Of a stretch of 64,000 nucleotides of DNA, positions 8,189 to 15,989 are shown in pieces. The notes below the pieces were generated by a model. That model saw nothing but the letters and a program-made list of their open reading frames with translations, ran no database searches and was not told the DNA's origin. How positions within the stretch are numbered: the first letter of the stretch is position 1; each line of letters starts with the position of its first letter. The position numbers and the translations under genes were made by a program. This stretch comes from Kosakonia cowanii JCM 10956 = DSM 18146. GTDB taxonomy: Bacteria; Pseudomonadota; Gammaproteobacteria; Enterobacterales; Enterobacteriaceae. Location of the stretch: contig NZ_CP019446.1 of assembly GCF_001975225.1 (NCBI RefSeq), positions 1 to 64,000 of the forward strand, in the 5' to 3' direction.

Positions 8189-9097
8189 CTAGTGAGGGGG
8201 CGATGTTCCCGGCGGCTCCAGGCTGACCAGCTCCAGCTGATACAGCTGCGACCAGACCAGTTTCTCGAACTGCTGATGCGTCATGTGGACGGTCTGGCCT
8301 TTCATGCTGCGCATCAGGTCCTCGGACACCTGCCGCTTACGCTCGTCAAAGGGCAGCGCCGCGAGTTTTTTGCGTTGCTTGCCCTCGAGGGCGCGCGTTC
8401 TGCGCGACAGGATGGTCTGGTGCCGGCAGCGTTCGTACCAGCGACGGCGTGCGACTTTCAGGCTCAGGGTTTCGCCTGGTGCCAACTGCCCGTCCCGAAT
8501 GGCGGCAAGGCGTGCATCCTGTTCGGCCCGGAGTTTGTCCATATCCACACCGGTCAGGCGCCAGCCGGCGTCGGTGATAATAATGTGTTTCGGGAAACGG
8601 CAGCTATTGACGATATCCCACTCAGACTCCGGTGCCTCGATGACACCGAACGGCACCAGAGCCGTGATGAGGCGTGAAACACGCCAGACGGTGACCGCCT
8701 CCTCAGGAATAACGTTGCCCTGTTCATCCTTTGGACTCAGTTCTTCCGCCAGCCTGGTGATGTTGATGGTCACGATGCCGGTGGCCAGATCGACCTTATT
8801 GATGAAAAGGACGAACAGCGCATCGAGCAGTTTCCGGCGCTCAGGATAAAATGCCCGCTTGCGGCCGGTCTGGGGTCGCAGGAAGGTGAAAAGAGGATCG
8901 GCAGAGACCCGGCGGCGCACAGCCCATTCCCCGGTCGCTTTGTTTCGGGCGATCAGGTTGCGCAGGGCGCGGCCATGCTCTTTGCTGAGGGCTTTGTAGT
9001 GTGCCGGGCGGACATACTGTGGTGCCAGGCATTTACAGGCAGTGGAATGGGTACCACGGTGGCGACGGTCGTCGCGTGCTTTTAAATTGTCATTCAC
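8189..9097 (-). CDS. repA: IncFII-type replication initiator RepA
   Basis: A 302-residue basic protein with the layout of IncFII RepA initiators, which bind the origin downstream of their own gene and act mainly in cis. The conserved central part reads RKLLDALFVLFINKVDLATG followed by an ITRLAEEL helix and a lysine/arginine-rich C-terminal half. The start is GTG at 9095-9097, lying inside the stop region of a 17-codon leader ORF, so translation is probably coupled to it. On the opposite strand just upstream is a CopA-like antisense RNA that would block the leader. DnaA boxes lie downstream. Confidence 0.88.
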   Translation of the reverse strand: MNDNLKARDDRRHRGTHSTACKCLAPQYVRPAHYKALSKEHGRALRNLIARNKATGEWAVRRRVSADPLFTFLRPQTGRKRAFYPERRKLLDALFVLFINKVDLATGIVTINITRLAEELSPKDEQGNVIPEEAVTVWRVSRLITALVPFGVIEAPESEWDIVNSCRFPKHIIITDAGWRLTGVDMDKLRAEQDARLAAIRDGQLAPGETLSLKVARRRWYERCRHQTILSRRTRALEGKQRKKLAALPFDERKRQVSEDLMRSMKGQTVHMTHQQFEKLVWSQLYQLELVSLEPPGTSPPH

Positions 9098-9143
9098 GCC
9101 GGCCTTTTCTTATGGCGGCCGTATGTTGTTTTATGTGGTGCAT
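9090..9143 (-). CDS. RepA leader peptide (Tap/RepA6-like)
   Basis: A 17-codon ORF (starts MHHIKQHTAA, ends RKGRRE) precedes repA and overlaps its GTG start by eight bases. It has a good ribosome binding site (AAGGA, eight bases before the ATG). In IncFII plasmids translation of such a leader opens the repA start, and the antisense RNA stops it. Position, length and overlap all fit that role. The peptide itself probably has no function. Confidence 0.75.
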   Translation of the reverse strand: MHHIKQHTAAIRKGRRE

Positions 9144-9153
9144 GCGTTATAAT
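9126..9153 (+). promoter_or_regulatory. Promoter of the antisense copy-control RNA
   Basis: TTGTTT at 9126-9131 and a perfect TATAAT at 9148-9153 with a 16-base spacer. Transcription would start near 9159, right at the first hairpin of the antisense RNA. Confidence 0.75.
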
Positions 9154-9158
9154 CCTTC

Positions 9159-9237
9159 GCAGGCGCTGCGCCTGCTTTTGGACCCCCTGATATCTGCTGC
9201 TTCCGCCAAGTTGCTAAACAGATTTCGGGGGGTTTTT
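9159..9237 (+). ncRNA. CopA-like antisense RNA controlling repA
   Basis: A short plus-strand RNA of about 79 bases complementary to the repA leader mRNA. Stem-loop I is GCAGGCG-CTG-CGCCTGC (9159-9175). Stem-loop II pairs 9182-9196 with 9218-9232 (13 of 15 positions) around a loop containing TTCCGCCAAG, and a TTTTT run at 9233-9237 makes it a terminator. This two-hairpin design with a terminator stem matches IncFII CopA, which binds the leader mRNA, stops leader translation and so limits copy number. The loop sequence should set the incompatibility group. Confidence 0.8.
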
Positions 9238-9608
9238 GCATTCAGGCTCCGGTAAGACTGCCGTCACCTGCTCCCGGGCGTCTTTCGGACACGCCCATCC
9301 ATGAATTCCTTGTTCTTCACGTCCGCTCGCATGTACAGACGGAAAGGATAAATAAAACTCATCTCTCTTAATCATCAGTCCCACCACAAGACTTCAGATA
9401 AGGCCAGTTAGCTGGGTTGAGAAGAGTCAACATTCAGAGTGTATCAAGTGAAAAGTCTCACCACAGGCTTTTCACAGCAGCTAGATTTTACCTAACTGTT
9501 CTCCGGTTTTCTACTCAAAAACGTACTAGTTTTAGCAAAACATGATGATCAATTTCACTATAAAAACTCATATACATTCTTGTCGCTTCAATTAATTTCT
9601 TGGGCACG
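9238..9608. other. Non-coding stretch between the replicon and the NACHT gene
   Basis: I expected a copB/repA2-like repressor gene upstream of repA but could not recognise one. A short minus-strand frame near 9266-9331 has no family signal. GC content falls sharply from about 9340 towards the NACHT gene. Confidence 0.4.
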
Positions 9609-11492
9609 TTATTGTTTATTTATTAATCTATTAATGATGGTTCTTGCATTATTTTCTTGGTTAAGCCCAAGACTTTTGTAAGAGTTATAATTGTTCCATA
9701 TGTTGTCAATATAACCATTTAATATAACAACATATTCATTAACTTGATCTTCCATCTCACTGAACATAATATGTAAATTAGAGAAGCTTATCTCACTGAA
9801 ATAAACTGTTGACCGACTCAGAAATTTTTTAGACGATCTTTCAGATAGTTTGTTTTTAATCAACTCATTGTTATCTATACAAAATTTGTAAAGGAAGCTA
9901 TAGGGGTGGAAAAACTGCTTATCAAAAACCACTCTATTATATACTTCTTGCAGTCTATCGATTGGGGTAACTTGAAAGCCGACCTCAATAGTCTTTAATC
10001 TTGGATTAGCAAAATCCTTAGTTTCGAAACTTACTATAGTATTTGCAAGATGATTTAAAACTTCAGACTTATCAAAATAATTAACAATACCATGCATTGT
10101 TAATTTTTCAGAATAAGATATGATATAACTCACATATTGATTAAAGTAATTATTAGGAGACAAACACTTACTCATGTAGCAGAAATTTTTATCGTATAAA
10201 TGCTTCCCATCATTCCAAAATTCTTTCTGCACATCATCAGATCTTTTTGAAACAAATCGCGCTGCATAATAATCTTGAATGGATTTATGTATGAAAGAAT
10301 AAGAGTTGAATCCATCTTTTACCAGAAGGTTTGTAACGCTAATTATATCTGACATAATATCAAATTCATTATGATTTTCTTTGCTTATAAATGCAATTGC
10401 ATCCTTAAATATTTCTAGGCAATGATTTTCTGATAAAGTAGTTCTTCCGTTCATACTTGTGACAAATGAAAAAAAGGTAAAGCAATCTTCGAGTTGTACG
10501 TCATTCATTTCACTTTTTCTTTCTCTCCTAAAGAATTTATGATAATCATGTTTATATGCCAATGAAGAGAACAATGCATCGTAATAAGATGCTATATTAT
10601 CTGGATCTTTTCCCAAGCCAAAACTGGTAACAACAAAAATGTCGACAAGTATCGGTGTAACTATTGAATCATATAAGAAGTCCTTATCAGCTAGTATTTT
10701 TTTTAGTTGCTGTTTGACATCGGTGTTTTTTATATTCCGGTCAATTATATTTTGGACGTCTTGTTTTTCAAGAAACTCGACATTATATGTAACATAGCCC
10801 GGAAACTTACAGAACTCTGTATCAGGCCTTGTTGAACAGACTACACTCGAGTTCCATTGCAAATCGCATTCTTTGAGCAAGATGAGTACATTTTTTCTGT
10901 CAGAATCAGGAACTTCATCAAAACCATCAAAATACATACGAATTGAAGTGTTTTTTACGAAGTCAGACACCTCCTGCTTTGTACACTCTATGCCATTACT
11001 GTTGAAATGTTTTTCGATTATTTCAGGAAGATACACTTCTTTTGAAAAATCAATATTTCGTAGGCTTATAAATATAGGAAAGTATTGTTTTTTATTCAGG
11101 TCCTCGAGAAACATTTTCTTTAGTGTCATTGTCTTACCTTGACCAGCTACACCGACTAAGCATACTCTTTTTTCATTCTCTAAATTTTCGTGATCATCAA
11201 TTTTTATATTTTTGAACTTATAACTCGATACCTGAAGGGGGTAATAGATTTGATCTAAATAAACATCTTTATCTCCACTAGTTATGGTTCTAAATGTGAA
11301 AACTGAGGAAACTAGATTTTCAATATATTTTTTACTGTTCTTCTCATTTGAAATTTGTTTGAATATATTAGATGATAAGACTGAGCTGCCAACTTTGCGC
11401 ACAGCATTATCAAAGAAAGTTTCACCAGCTTTTTTAAAAACACCACTAAGAAAGGATATTGTTATTGTTGATGCTGCAGCAGTTGTTATCAT
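9609..11492 (-). CDS. NACHT-domain STAND NTPase, candidate anti-phage protein
   Basis: A 627-residue P-loop NTPase. Walker A is GVAGQGKT (about 114-121), Walker B MYFDGFDEV (about 186-194), with the sensor phrase SSVVCSTRPD after it and FIHKSIQDYYAARFV later, as in NACHT proteins. The first about 30 residues contain a hydrophobic stretch, followed by a basic linker; the last about 200 residues would be the sensor part. I chose the ATG with GGAG six bases before it rather than a TTG nine codons upstream. Single-gene bacterial NACHT proteins are a known anti-phage class. The gene is AT-rich, unlike the GC-rich replicon and recombinase around it, and stands alone, which suggests transfer. Phage defence is inferred from family. 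Confidence 0.85.
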   Translation of the reverse strand: MITTAAASTITISFLSGVFKKAGETFFDNAVRKVGSSVLSSNIFKQISNEKNSKKYIENLVSSVFTFRTITSGDKDVYLDQIYYPLQVSSYKFKNIKIDDHENLENEKRVCLVGVAGQGKTMTLKKMFLEDLNKKQYFPIFISLRNIDFSKEVYLPEIIEKHFNSNGIECTKQEVSDFVKNTSIRMYFDGFDEVPDSDRKNVLILLKECDLQWNSSVVCSTRPDTEFCKFPGYVTYNVEFLEKQDVQNIIDRNIKNTDVKQQLKKILADKDFLYDSIVTPILVDIFVVTSFGLGKDPDNIASYYDALFSSLAYKHDYHKFFRRERKSEMNDVQLEDCFTFFSFVTSMNGRTTLSENHCLEIFKDAIAFISKENHNEFDIMSDIISVTNLLVKDGFNSYSFIHKSIQDYYAARFVSKRSDDVQKEFWNDGKHLYDKNFCYMSKCLSPNNYFNQYVSYIISYSEKLTMHGIVNYFDKSEVLNHLANTIVSFETKDFANPRLKTIEVGFQVTPIDRLQEVYNRVVFDKQFFHPYSFLYKFCIDNNELIKNKLSERSSKKFLSRSTVYFSEISFSNLHIMFSEMEDQVNEYVVILNGYIDNIWNNYNSYKSLGLNQENNARTIINRLINKQ

Positions 11493-11791
11493 CTCATACT
11501 CCAGAAAATGCTTTGCCAAGATTATGGGGGACTTTCTTTGATTTTGAATATAAGGATAATGCTAACTCTAACAACTGTCCATTAACGTAGTTTCTAAATA
11601 TTTTTTTTGATATGAATTACACAGTTTTGATTTGGATTTTGTTTGATTCTCTACTTATTAAAATGTACCTTTGAAAAAGTAGAGATGTGCTGATACGCTT
11701 GGACTGGCCATCTGGTACCAGATTTCACGCTGTGCACCGGTGGCTTTTCGCTGGCAGCCGCCAGTTTTCACTCACGGGGTTACGGAGCACG

Positions 11792-12790
11792 ATGCCAAGC
11801 TTACCTGACGAAGACAACTTTCTACCGCTCTCTGCTCCGGTGCGTCCCGGCGCTGAAGCCGACCTGTTACCGGCCCTGAAGGGTGACACTGTCACCCCCG
11901 TCAATCCGGCCCGGGCCTACCTCATTTCCCTGAACTCACTCCGCAGCCGGCAGACAATGGCCTCGTTCCTGAACACGGTGGCCCGCATTCTCGGTGCCCG
12001 GGATCTGACTGACTGCAGCTGGGCGGCGCTGCGCCGGCACCATGTGCTGGCCCTCACCGAAATGCTGCGGGATACAGGACTGGCGGTGGCCACCATCAAC
12101 ACCTATCTCTCCGCCCTGCGCGGGGTGGCGCTCGAGGCCTGGATGCTGAAGCTGATGAGCGTCGAGGATTACCAGCACATCCGGGCCGTGCGTTCAGTGC
12201 GCGGCAGCGCGCTGCCGCGGGGTCGTGCCCTTAGCCGGGAGGAAATCCGTCAGTTGTTCGGTGTGTGCGAGGCGGACCGCAGCAGCAAAGGCGTCCGGGA
12301 TGCGGCGCTGCTGGGCGTACTTCTCGGATGCGGCCTGCGTCGCTCTGAAGCTGTGGCACTGAGTTACGGGGATATCCTGGCCGGGGAGCATGCACTGAAA
12401 GTCCAGGGCAAGGGGAACAAGGAAAGGCTGGCATATGTCCCGGCCGGCGCCTGGCAGCGACTGGAGCTGTGGGTGGACCAGATACGGGGCGAGGCACCTG
12501 GCCCCTTGTTCACACGCATCCGCCGGCACGACTGCCTCACGGAGGAGAGGCTGACCGACCAGGCGGTGTACCATATCCTGCAGGTGCGTCAGCGCGAGGC
12601 CGGCCTGAACCGATGTGCCCCGCATGATCTGCGGCGAACCTTTGCCACGGCGCTGCTGGATAACGGGGAAGACCTGATTACGGTTAAGGATGCAATGGGC
12701 CATGCCAGTGTCAACACTACCCAGAAATACGACCGGCGCGGTGAGGAAAAACTGCGAAAAGCACGGGACAGGCTGGACATTGGAGATTAA
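11792..12790 (+). CDS. Tyrosine recombinase/integrase
   Basis: A 332-residue tyrosine recombinase with all catalytic positions visible: R183 (GLRRSE), a lysine in the KGKGNKER beta-hairpin, H288 and R291 (PHDLRRTF), H314 (MGHASVNTT) and Y323 (TQKYDRR). The N-terminal SAM-like DNA-binding domain is residues about 40-120. The start is the ATG preceded by ACGGAG four bases upstream; a frame opening at 11687 is rejected. It is GC-rich, unlike the AT-rich NACHT gene it diverges from. It may resolve plasmid dimers, or be an integrase that mobilises cargo; no attachment site was found. Confidence 0.88.
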   Translation: MPSLPDEDNFLPLSAPVRPGAEADLLPALKGDTVTPVNPARAYLISLNSLRSRQTMASFLNTVARILGARDLTDCSWAALRRHHVLALTEMLRDTGLAVATINTYLSALRGVALEAWMLKLMSVEDYQHIRAVRSVRGSALPRGRALSREEIRQLFGVCEADRSSKGVRDAALLGVLLGCGLRRSEAVALSYGDILAGEHALKVQGKGNKERLAYVPAGAWQRLELWVDQIRGEAPGPLFTRIRRHDCLTEERLTDQAVYHILQVRQREAGLNRCAPHDLRRTFATALLDNGEDLITVKDAMGHASVNTTQKYDRRGEEKLRKARDRLDIGD

Positions 12791-12890
12791 ATTCTAAGCA
12801 TACCTAACTGGTATGTCAGTATGTGATGTCGTGGAAAATCCTAATTTAACTTGAGTAAAACTGAGCGACTGACACAACCTTGAACTCAAG

Positions 12891-12908
12891 AAGGTCGCAC
12901 AAGCGACC
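12891..12908. terminator. Hairpin between recombinase and the convergent unknown genes
   Basis: AGGTCGC and GCGACCT pair around a four-base loop between two convergent genes. It overlaps the last base(s) of the minus-strand gene region. There is no strong T-run, so terminator function is only likely from position. Confidence 0.4.
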
Positions 12909-13504
12909 TATCTACCTGACTTTGTTTGAAGAAAGTATCTCAGGGGGAATGTTGACGCTGATAGAGGGTGTGGCGTCTCGTCATTATCTTCATCGTTTTG
13001 ATGTGATGCAAAACAGTAATTTTTTAAATAAGAGTCGTAGTAATCAGCGATCACTGACTGACGGCTGGATTTAAGGTATTCGCTAGGATAGCCATCCCGT
13101 AACATATGGCTGGCAAGTAGAGCAGCGGTCGACATATTCAAATTTGACAATGAGTATGAGCAGAAAGCGTCTGTCTTCCACTTCGAGTTAAGCATTGCTG
13201 CGTAAGCAGCAACATGAGGATTTGATGTCTTCACGTCATGTTTTTCTTCACGCTTAACGTCAGAAGAAGCCAAATTCAGGGCATGGAGCTCTTTATTCTC
13301 CTGTCGGGAAAGAATGGCATGCGTTGCGAGTGCATTCATTTCCTGCACAAGCTTGTTGCTTGCCTGATCGGCTTCGTAAGATGCAGACGTAGCGTTCCCT
13401 GCTGTGCGGGCTTCATGTGCCCGAAGCATCATAGCCGCTCGTTTATCGAGCGCAGCCTGCATAGCCGGGGTACGCTCAGTAGCAACGCGGCGTTCGTAAG
13501 ACAT
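12908..13504 (-). CDS. Hypothetical protein (198 aa)
   Basis: A 198-residue protein of unknown family. The N-terminal 70 residues are alanine-rich and probably helical (phrases AMQAALDKRAAMMLRAHEAR and NKLVQEMNALATHAIL). The middle has KTDAFCSYSLSNLNMSTAALL and the C-terminus is acidic, then basic. Its start lies 29 bases inside the end of the 154-residue gene upstream, so the pair is co-translated. Context: next to a recombinase and a NACHT gene, which would fit cargo or phage origin, but nothing in the sequence shows a function. Confidence 0.55.
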   Translation of the reverse strand: MSYERRVATERTPAMQAALDKRAAMMLRAHEARTAGNATSASYEADQASNKLVQEMNALATHAILSRQENKELHALNLASSDVKREEKHDVKTSNPHVAAYAAMLNSKWKTDAFCSYSLSNLNMSTAALLASHMLRDGYPSEYLKSSRQSVIADYYDSYLKNYCFASHQNDEDNDETPHPLSASTFPLRYFLQTKSGR

Positions 13505-13940
13505 AACCCCTCCCGTCTGGTTCTAGTCCCATTTCAAGGGTAAACCCCTTACCTAATTTACGTTCAAGAAGGCGCCTGTACACAGCTTCGAGTTTCAGAT
13601 TATCTGGCAGAAATATATACATACCAGCTTTGAACTGATTATAGTGGTCAATAATTGTTCTTTCAACCGTTCTCATTACCGCCACTGGATTCACGAGTCC
13701 TGTAGCAGGTCTGCCGAACGCATTGTGATTAGTAATGTTATCCACCAAATCAAACGAAATTTCCCAGCACCCATTGTTGCTGAATAGGTAATTAGCCGGG
13801 AACGAAAGAGTAGAGTCTTGCTGATTAAATTCACATACTTTTTGCAAAGTTAATTCATACTCTTGCCCTTTCGACTCAAAACTTGCCGTGTGGGTGAATG
13901 AGTATCTGCTCCACTCCATGCACAAAAATTCTGTTGTCAT
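13476..13940 (-). CDS. Hypothetical protein (154 aa)
   Basis: A 154-residue protein, no signal peptide and no family recognised. It contains NPVAVMRTVERTIIDHYNQF followed by a segment (YIFLPDNLKLEAVYRRLLER, then GKGFTLEMG) that resembles uncharacterised phage proteins in style. First gene of a two-gene unit; its 3' end overlaps the following gene by 29 bases. Codon use is mixed and AT-richer than the recombinase. It may be phage-derived cargo. Confidence 0.55.
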   Translation of the reverse strand: MTTEFLCMEWSRYSFTHTASFESKGQEYELTLQKVCEFNQQDSTLSFPANYLFSNNGCWEISFDLVDNITNHNAFGRPATGLVNPVAVMRTVERTIIDHYNQFKAGMYIFLPDNLKLEAVYRRLLERKLGKGFTLEMGLEPDGRGYVLRTPRCY

Positions 13941-14165
13941 GCGCCCGTCCCTGTTCTCAAGACAGGCATTCTAACAAAGTCTATAAGATTTTGATTGTAC
14001 AAAAGGTCGTTTCAATCAAGTGCTGACCAGCACTGAAAGAAACTGTGTAAGATCTGCGTCCAAAGTTCTGGGGGATGGACGGATATTCGTTTGTGAGAGC
14101 GGTTCCCCAACCGATGCGACACTCGTCAGTTGAGGATGCAAAAGGCATAATATTGAGAATCGGTA

Positions 14166-14350
14166 GCCCTGTAGCCGGGTTGGACAAGCCCGGCAGTACC
14201 GGACGCGTCAGCGCTGTGCTTTATTGTTCGCGGCCAGTATCTGCTCAGGTAAAGCCAGACCCGAAGACTGTTATGCTTTTAGATACAGGGTTGTGCCCCG
14301 GGATGATACCCGGTCCTGGCGTACCGGGTACCTTCGATATGCGCGCAGTA
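14166..14350 (-). pseudogene. Decayed 3' end of a DsbA-family gene
   Basis: Nucleotide sequence matches 36330-36500, the 3' end and downstream hairpin of the DsbA-family gene that follows traI. The shared parts include GCCGGGTTGGACAAGCCCGG, GCGTCAGYGCTGTGCTTTAT and TCCTGGCGTACC. In translation the remnant still shows VPGTPGPGIIP and SITVFG against LTGTPGLIVMP and TITVFA in the intact gene, but in a broken frame with a deletion. It is a leftover of a second transfer-region end, so this plasmid has probably undergone duplication or recombination with a related F-like plasmid. Confidence 0.7.
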
Positions 14351-14558
14351 GTTTTTATTCCGTTGTGATATGTCAGTATCATCTGCGCCTTTAGACTTCC
14401 AGAATACAATGCCGTATTGTTCCGCGAGGCACACCGGCTCCTATTTATCGATCGCACCTGAAAATACGCGGGATACCCGGGGCAGGTCAGCGCATATTTA
14501 GGTAGGACAGGGCTATCTGTTTCAAAAAGACATTTCGCTGATTGTATCAATCGGATCT

Positions 14559-14628
14559 GACGTCAGCTCCTGCACGAAGCGGACGTGCTAACTGAGCTGA
14601 AGGTCCGCTTAGAGCGAAAAGCGGACAT
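14559..14628. repeat. Dispersed hairpin repeat, copy 1
   Basis: Two-hairpin unit of about 70 bp. The left part has CTGCACGAAGCGGACGT and the right part GTCCGCTTAGAGCGAAAAGCGGAC, where GTCCGC pairs with GCGGAC. Other copies are at 15471, 19417, 20391, 21829 and 23166. Confidence 0.6.
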
Positions 14629-14679
14629 TCATACTGTCCGCCGATTACACAGGACTAAATGTGCATTACTAAAAACAAA

Positions 14680-14916
14680 TCAGGACTGCTGTGCTGAGGA
14701 AAATTTTGCAGCAATCATTTCAGATGTGGGCTGTATTCCCCCTAGACTCCACTGCTCCGGTTCCTGCTCGTCAATCAGAATCCATACTGACCGCTGGAAT
14801 TCAGGATCGCCCTTCCCCTCAATTTCTACAATAAGATCAGTCATACGACGTAGAAGTTCTTTTTTTTGCTCCGAATTCATAATTCCTTTAATGGTTTGCA
14901 CTTTTATGAAGGGCAT
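14680..14916 (-). CDS. 4-oxalocrotonate tautomerase-family protein
   Basis: A 78-residue protein starting MPFIKVQ, so Pro-2 would be the catalytic base after removal of Met, as in the 4-OT/PptA superfamily. The helix EQKKELLRRMTDLIVEIEG and the strand RSVWILIDE are typical. AAGGAG lies six bases before the ATG. The substrate cannot be read from sequence. It diverges from a HxlR-type regulator whose start is 62 bases away, and regulators of this type often control the enzyme gene they diverge from. Confidence 0.8.
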   Translation of the reverse strand: MPFIKVQTIKGIMNSEQKKELLRRMTDLIVEIEGKGDPEFQRSVWILIDEQEPEQWSLGGIQPTSEMIAAKFSSAQQS

Positions 14917-14977
14917 TGTATTCTCCTTAAATAGCTGGGTATTAAAATCATACTCAGGTTAAGGGGCAAATGCATAC

Positions 14978-15436
14978 ATGTCAAAAGATAAATCATTACC
15001 ATACTTGTTACCTGAGCTTTGCGGGCTTGCTGCGACAGCAGAACTACTTGGAGATCAATGGGTTTTGTTGATTTTAAGGGAGGTGTTTTATGGGGTCACT
15101 CGCTTTGAAACTATACGTGCTCACACAAAAATCACGAAGCAGACATTGGCAAACCGATTAAAGAAAATGACTGAACTCGATCTACTTTGCAGAATACCCT
15201 ATCAAGAAGAAGGGGTACGTGAACGGTATGAATATGTTCTCACAGCCAAAAGTCGCAGCCTTGCGCCAATTCTTTTCTCCATGATGGAGTGGGGTCACAA
15301 AAACTTACTGCACGATTCACCGCATATCGCCTTAATGGATAAGGAAAGCGGAGAAGTACTGTATAGCGCCTATGTCACCGCAGGCGGTAAGATTGTTGAT
15401 CCTAAAAATGTTCAGATAACAGCGTTTGATAGCTAA
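14978..15436 (+). CDS. HxlR-family transcriptional regulator
   Basis: A 152-residue winged-helix regulator of the HxlR type. The conserved Cys near residue 15 precedes the AELLGDQWVLLILREVFYG motif, then the recognition region TKITKQTLANRLKKM and the wing (RERYEYVLTAKSRSLAPIL). Such proteins are dimers that sense reactive aldehydes, quinones or oxidants through the cysteine. Divergent from the tautomerase gene, so it probably binds the shared 61-base gap and controls it. The C-terminal about 40 residues extend past the usual domain. Confidence 0.82.
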   Translation: MSKDKSLPYLLPELCGLAATAELLGDQWVLLILREVFYGVTRFETIRAHTKITKQTLANRLKKMTELDLLCRIPYQEEGVRERYEYVLTAKSRSLAPILFSMMEWGHKNLLHDSPHIALMDKESGEVLYSAYVTAGGKIVDPKNVQITAFDS

Positions 15437-15470
15437 TTAGGTAAAAAGTTTTTACTGGTTTATCATCCTG

Positions 15471-15535
15471 CTGCCGTCTGTTTCTGGCACGAAGCGGGCG
15501 TAGGACAGCTTTGAGCGAAAAGCAGACGTCCGAAA
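15471..15535. repeat. Dispersed hairpin repeat, copy 2
   Basis: Contains GTCTGTTTCTGGCACGAAGC and TTGAGCGAAAAGCAGACGT, matching the consensus of the other copies. It lies between the HxlR gene and arsC, which converge. Confidence 0.6.
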
Positions 15536-15551
15536 TTTTTAAGTGGGCAGA

Positions 15552-15977
15552 TTAATTAATCCGCTTCCCAGTTTCGTCAATGACCTTCTCGCCATCCTCT
15601 TTGGTAAACGCTCCTTTCTGACCTTCCGGTAGAATATCCAGCACTATTTCTGAAGGGCGGCAAAGACGAGTGCCAAGCGGGGTCACTACTATCGGCCGGT
15701 TGATCAGGATCGGATTCTGAAGCATCAAATCGATTAACTGCTCATCAGAGAATTTTTCTTCTTCAAGCCCTAACTGTTCATAAGGTTCTACGTTCTTGCG
15801 CAGCAATACGCGTACCGGCATACCCATAGCTGAAATGAGTTTTTTAAGCTCATCACGGGCCGGTGGAGTATCGAGATAATAAACGATGGTGGGTTCGATG
15901 CCGCTGTTACGGATCATCTCCAGTGTGTTGCGGGAGGTGCCACAGGCCGGGTTGTGATAGATAGTAATGTTGCTCAT
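15552..15977 (-). CDS. arsC: Arsenate reductase ArsC (glutaredoxin-coupled)
   Basis: A 141-residue enzyme that reduces arsenate to arsenite in the cytoplasm with glutathione and glutaredoxin. The catalytic Cys-12 is in HNPACGTSRNT. Three arginine-containing segments expected for arsenate binding are present (VRVLLRKN, ILINRPIV and LGTRLCRPSE). The length matches E. coli/R773 ArsC (141). It is the last gene of an arsRBC operon, 12 bases after arsB, so the arsenite made here would be exported by ArsB. Confidence 0.95.
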   Translation of the reverse strand: MSNITIYHNPACGTSRNTLEMIRNSGIEPTIVYYLDTPPARDELKKLISAMGMPVRVLLRKNVEPYEQLGLEEEKFSDEQLIDLMLQNPILINRPIVVTPLGTRLCRPSEIVLDILPEGQKGAFTKEDGEKVIDETGKRIN

Positions 15978-15989
15978 ATCAGTTTCTCA

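Larger units (their letters stand above)
13941..14679. other. Gene-poor stretch with a dsbA remnant and a dispersed repeat
   Basis: No intact gene. It contains a decayed copy of the end of the DsbA-family gene (annotated separately at 14166-14350) and one copy of the dispersed hairpin repeat. The rest shows nothing recognisable. Confidence 0.5.

Noticed and set aside
11687..11791. Longer N-terminus of the recombinase
   Set aside because: The inner ATG has a ribosome binding site and the extra residues are unlike recombinases.
14245..14550. A 101-codon minus-strand frame as a gene
   Set aside because: Its last third is the broken end of the DsbA-family gene and the rest has no coding features.
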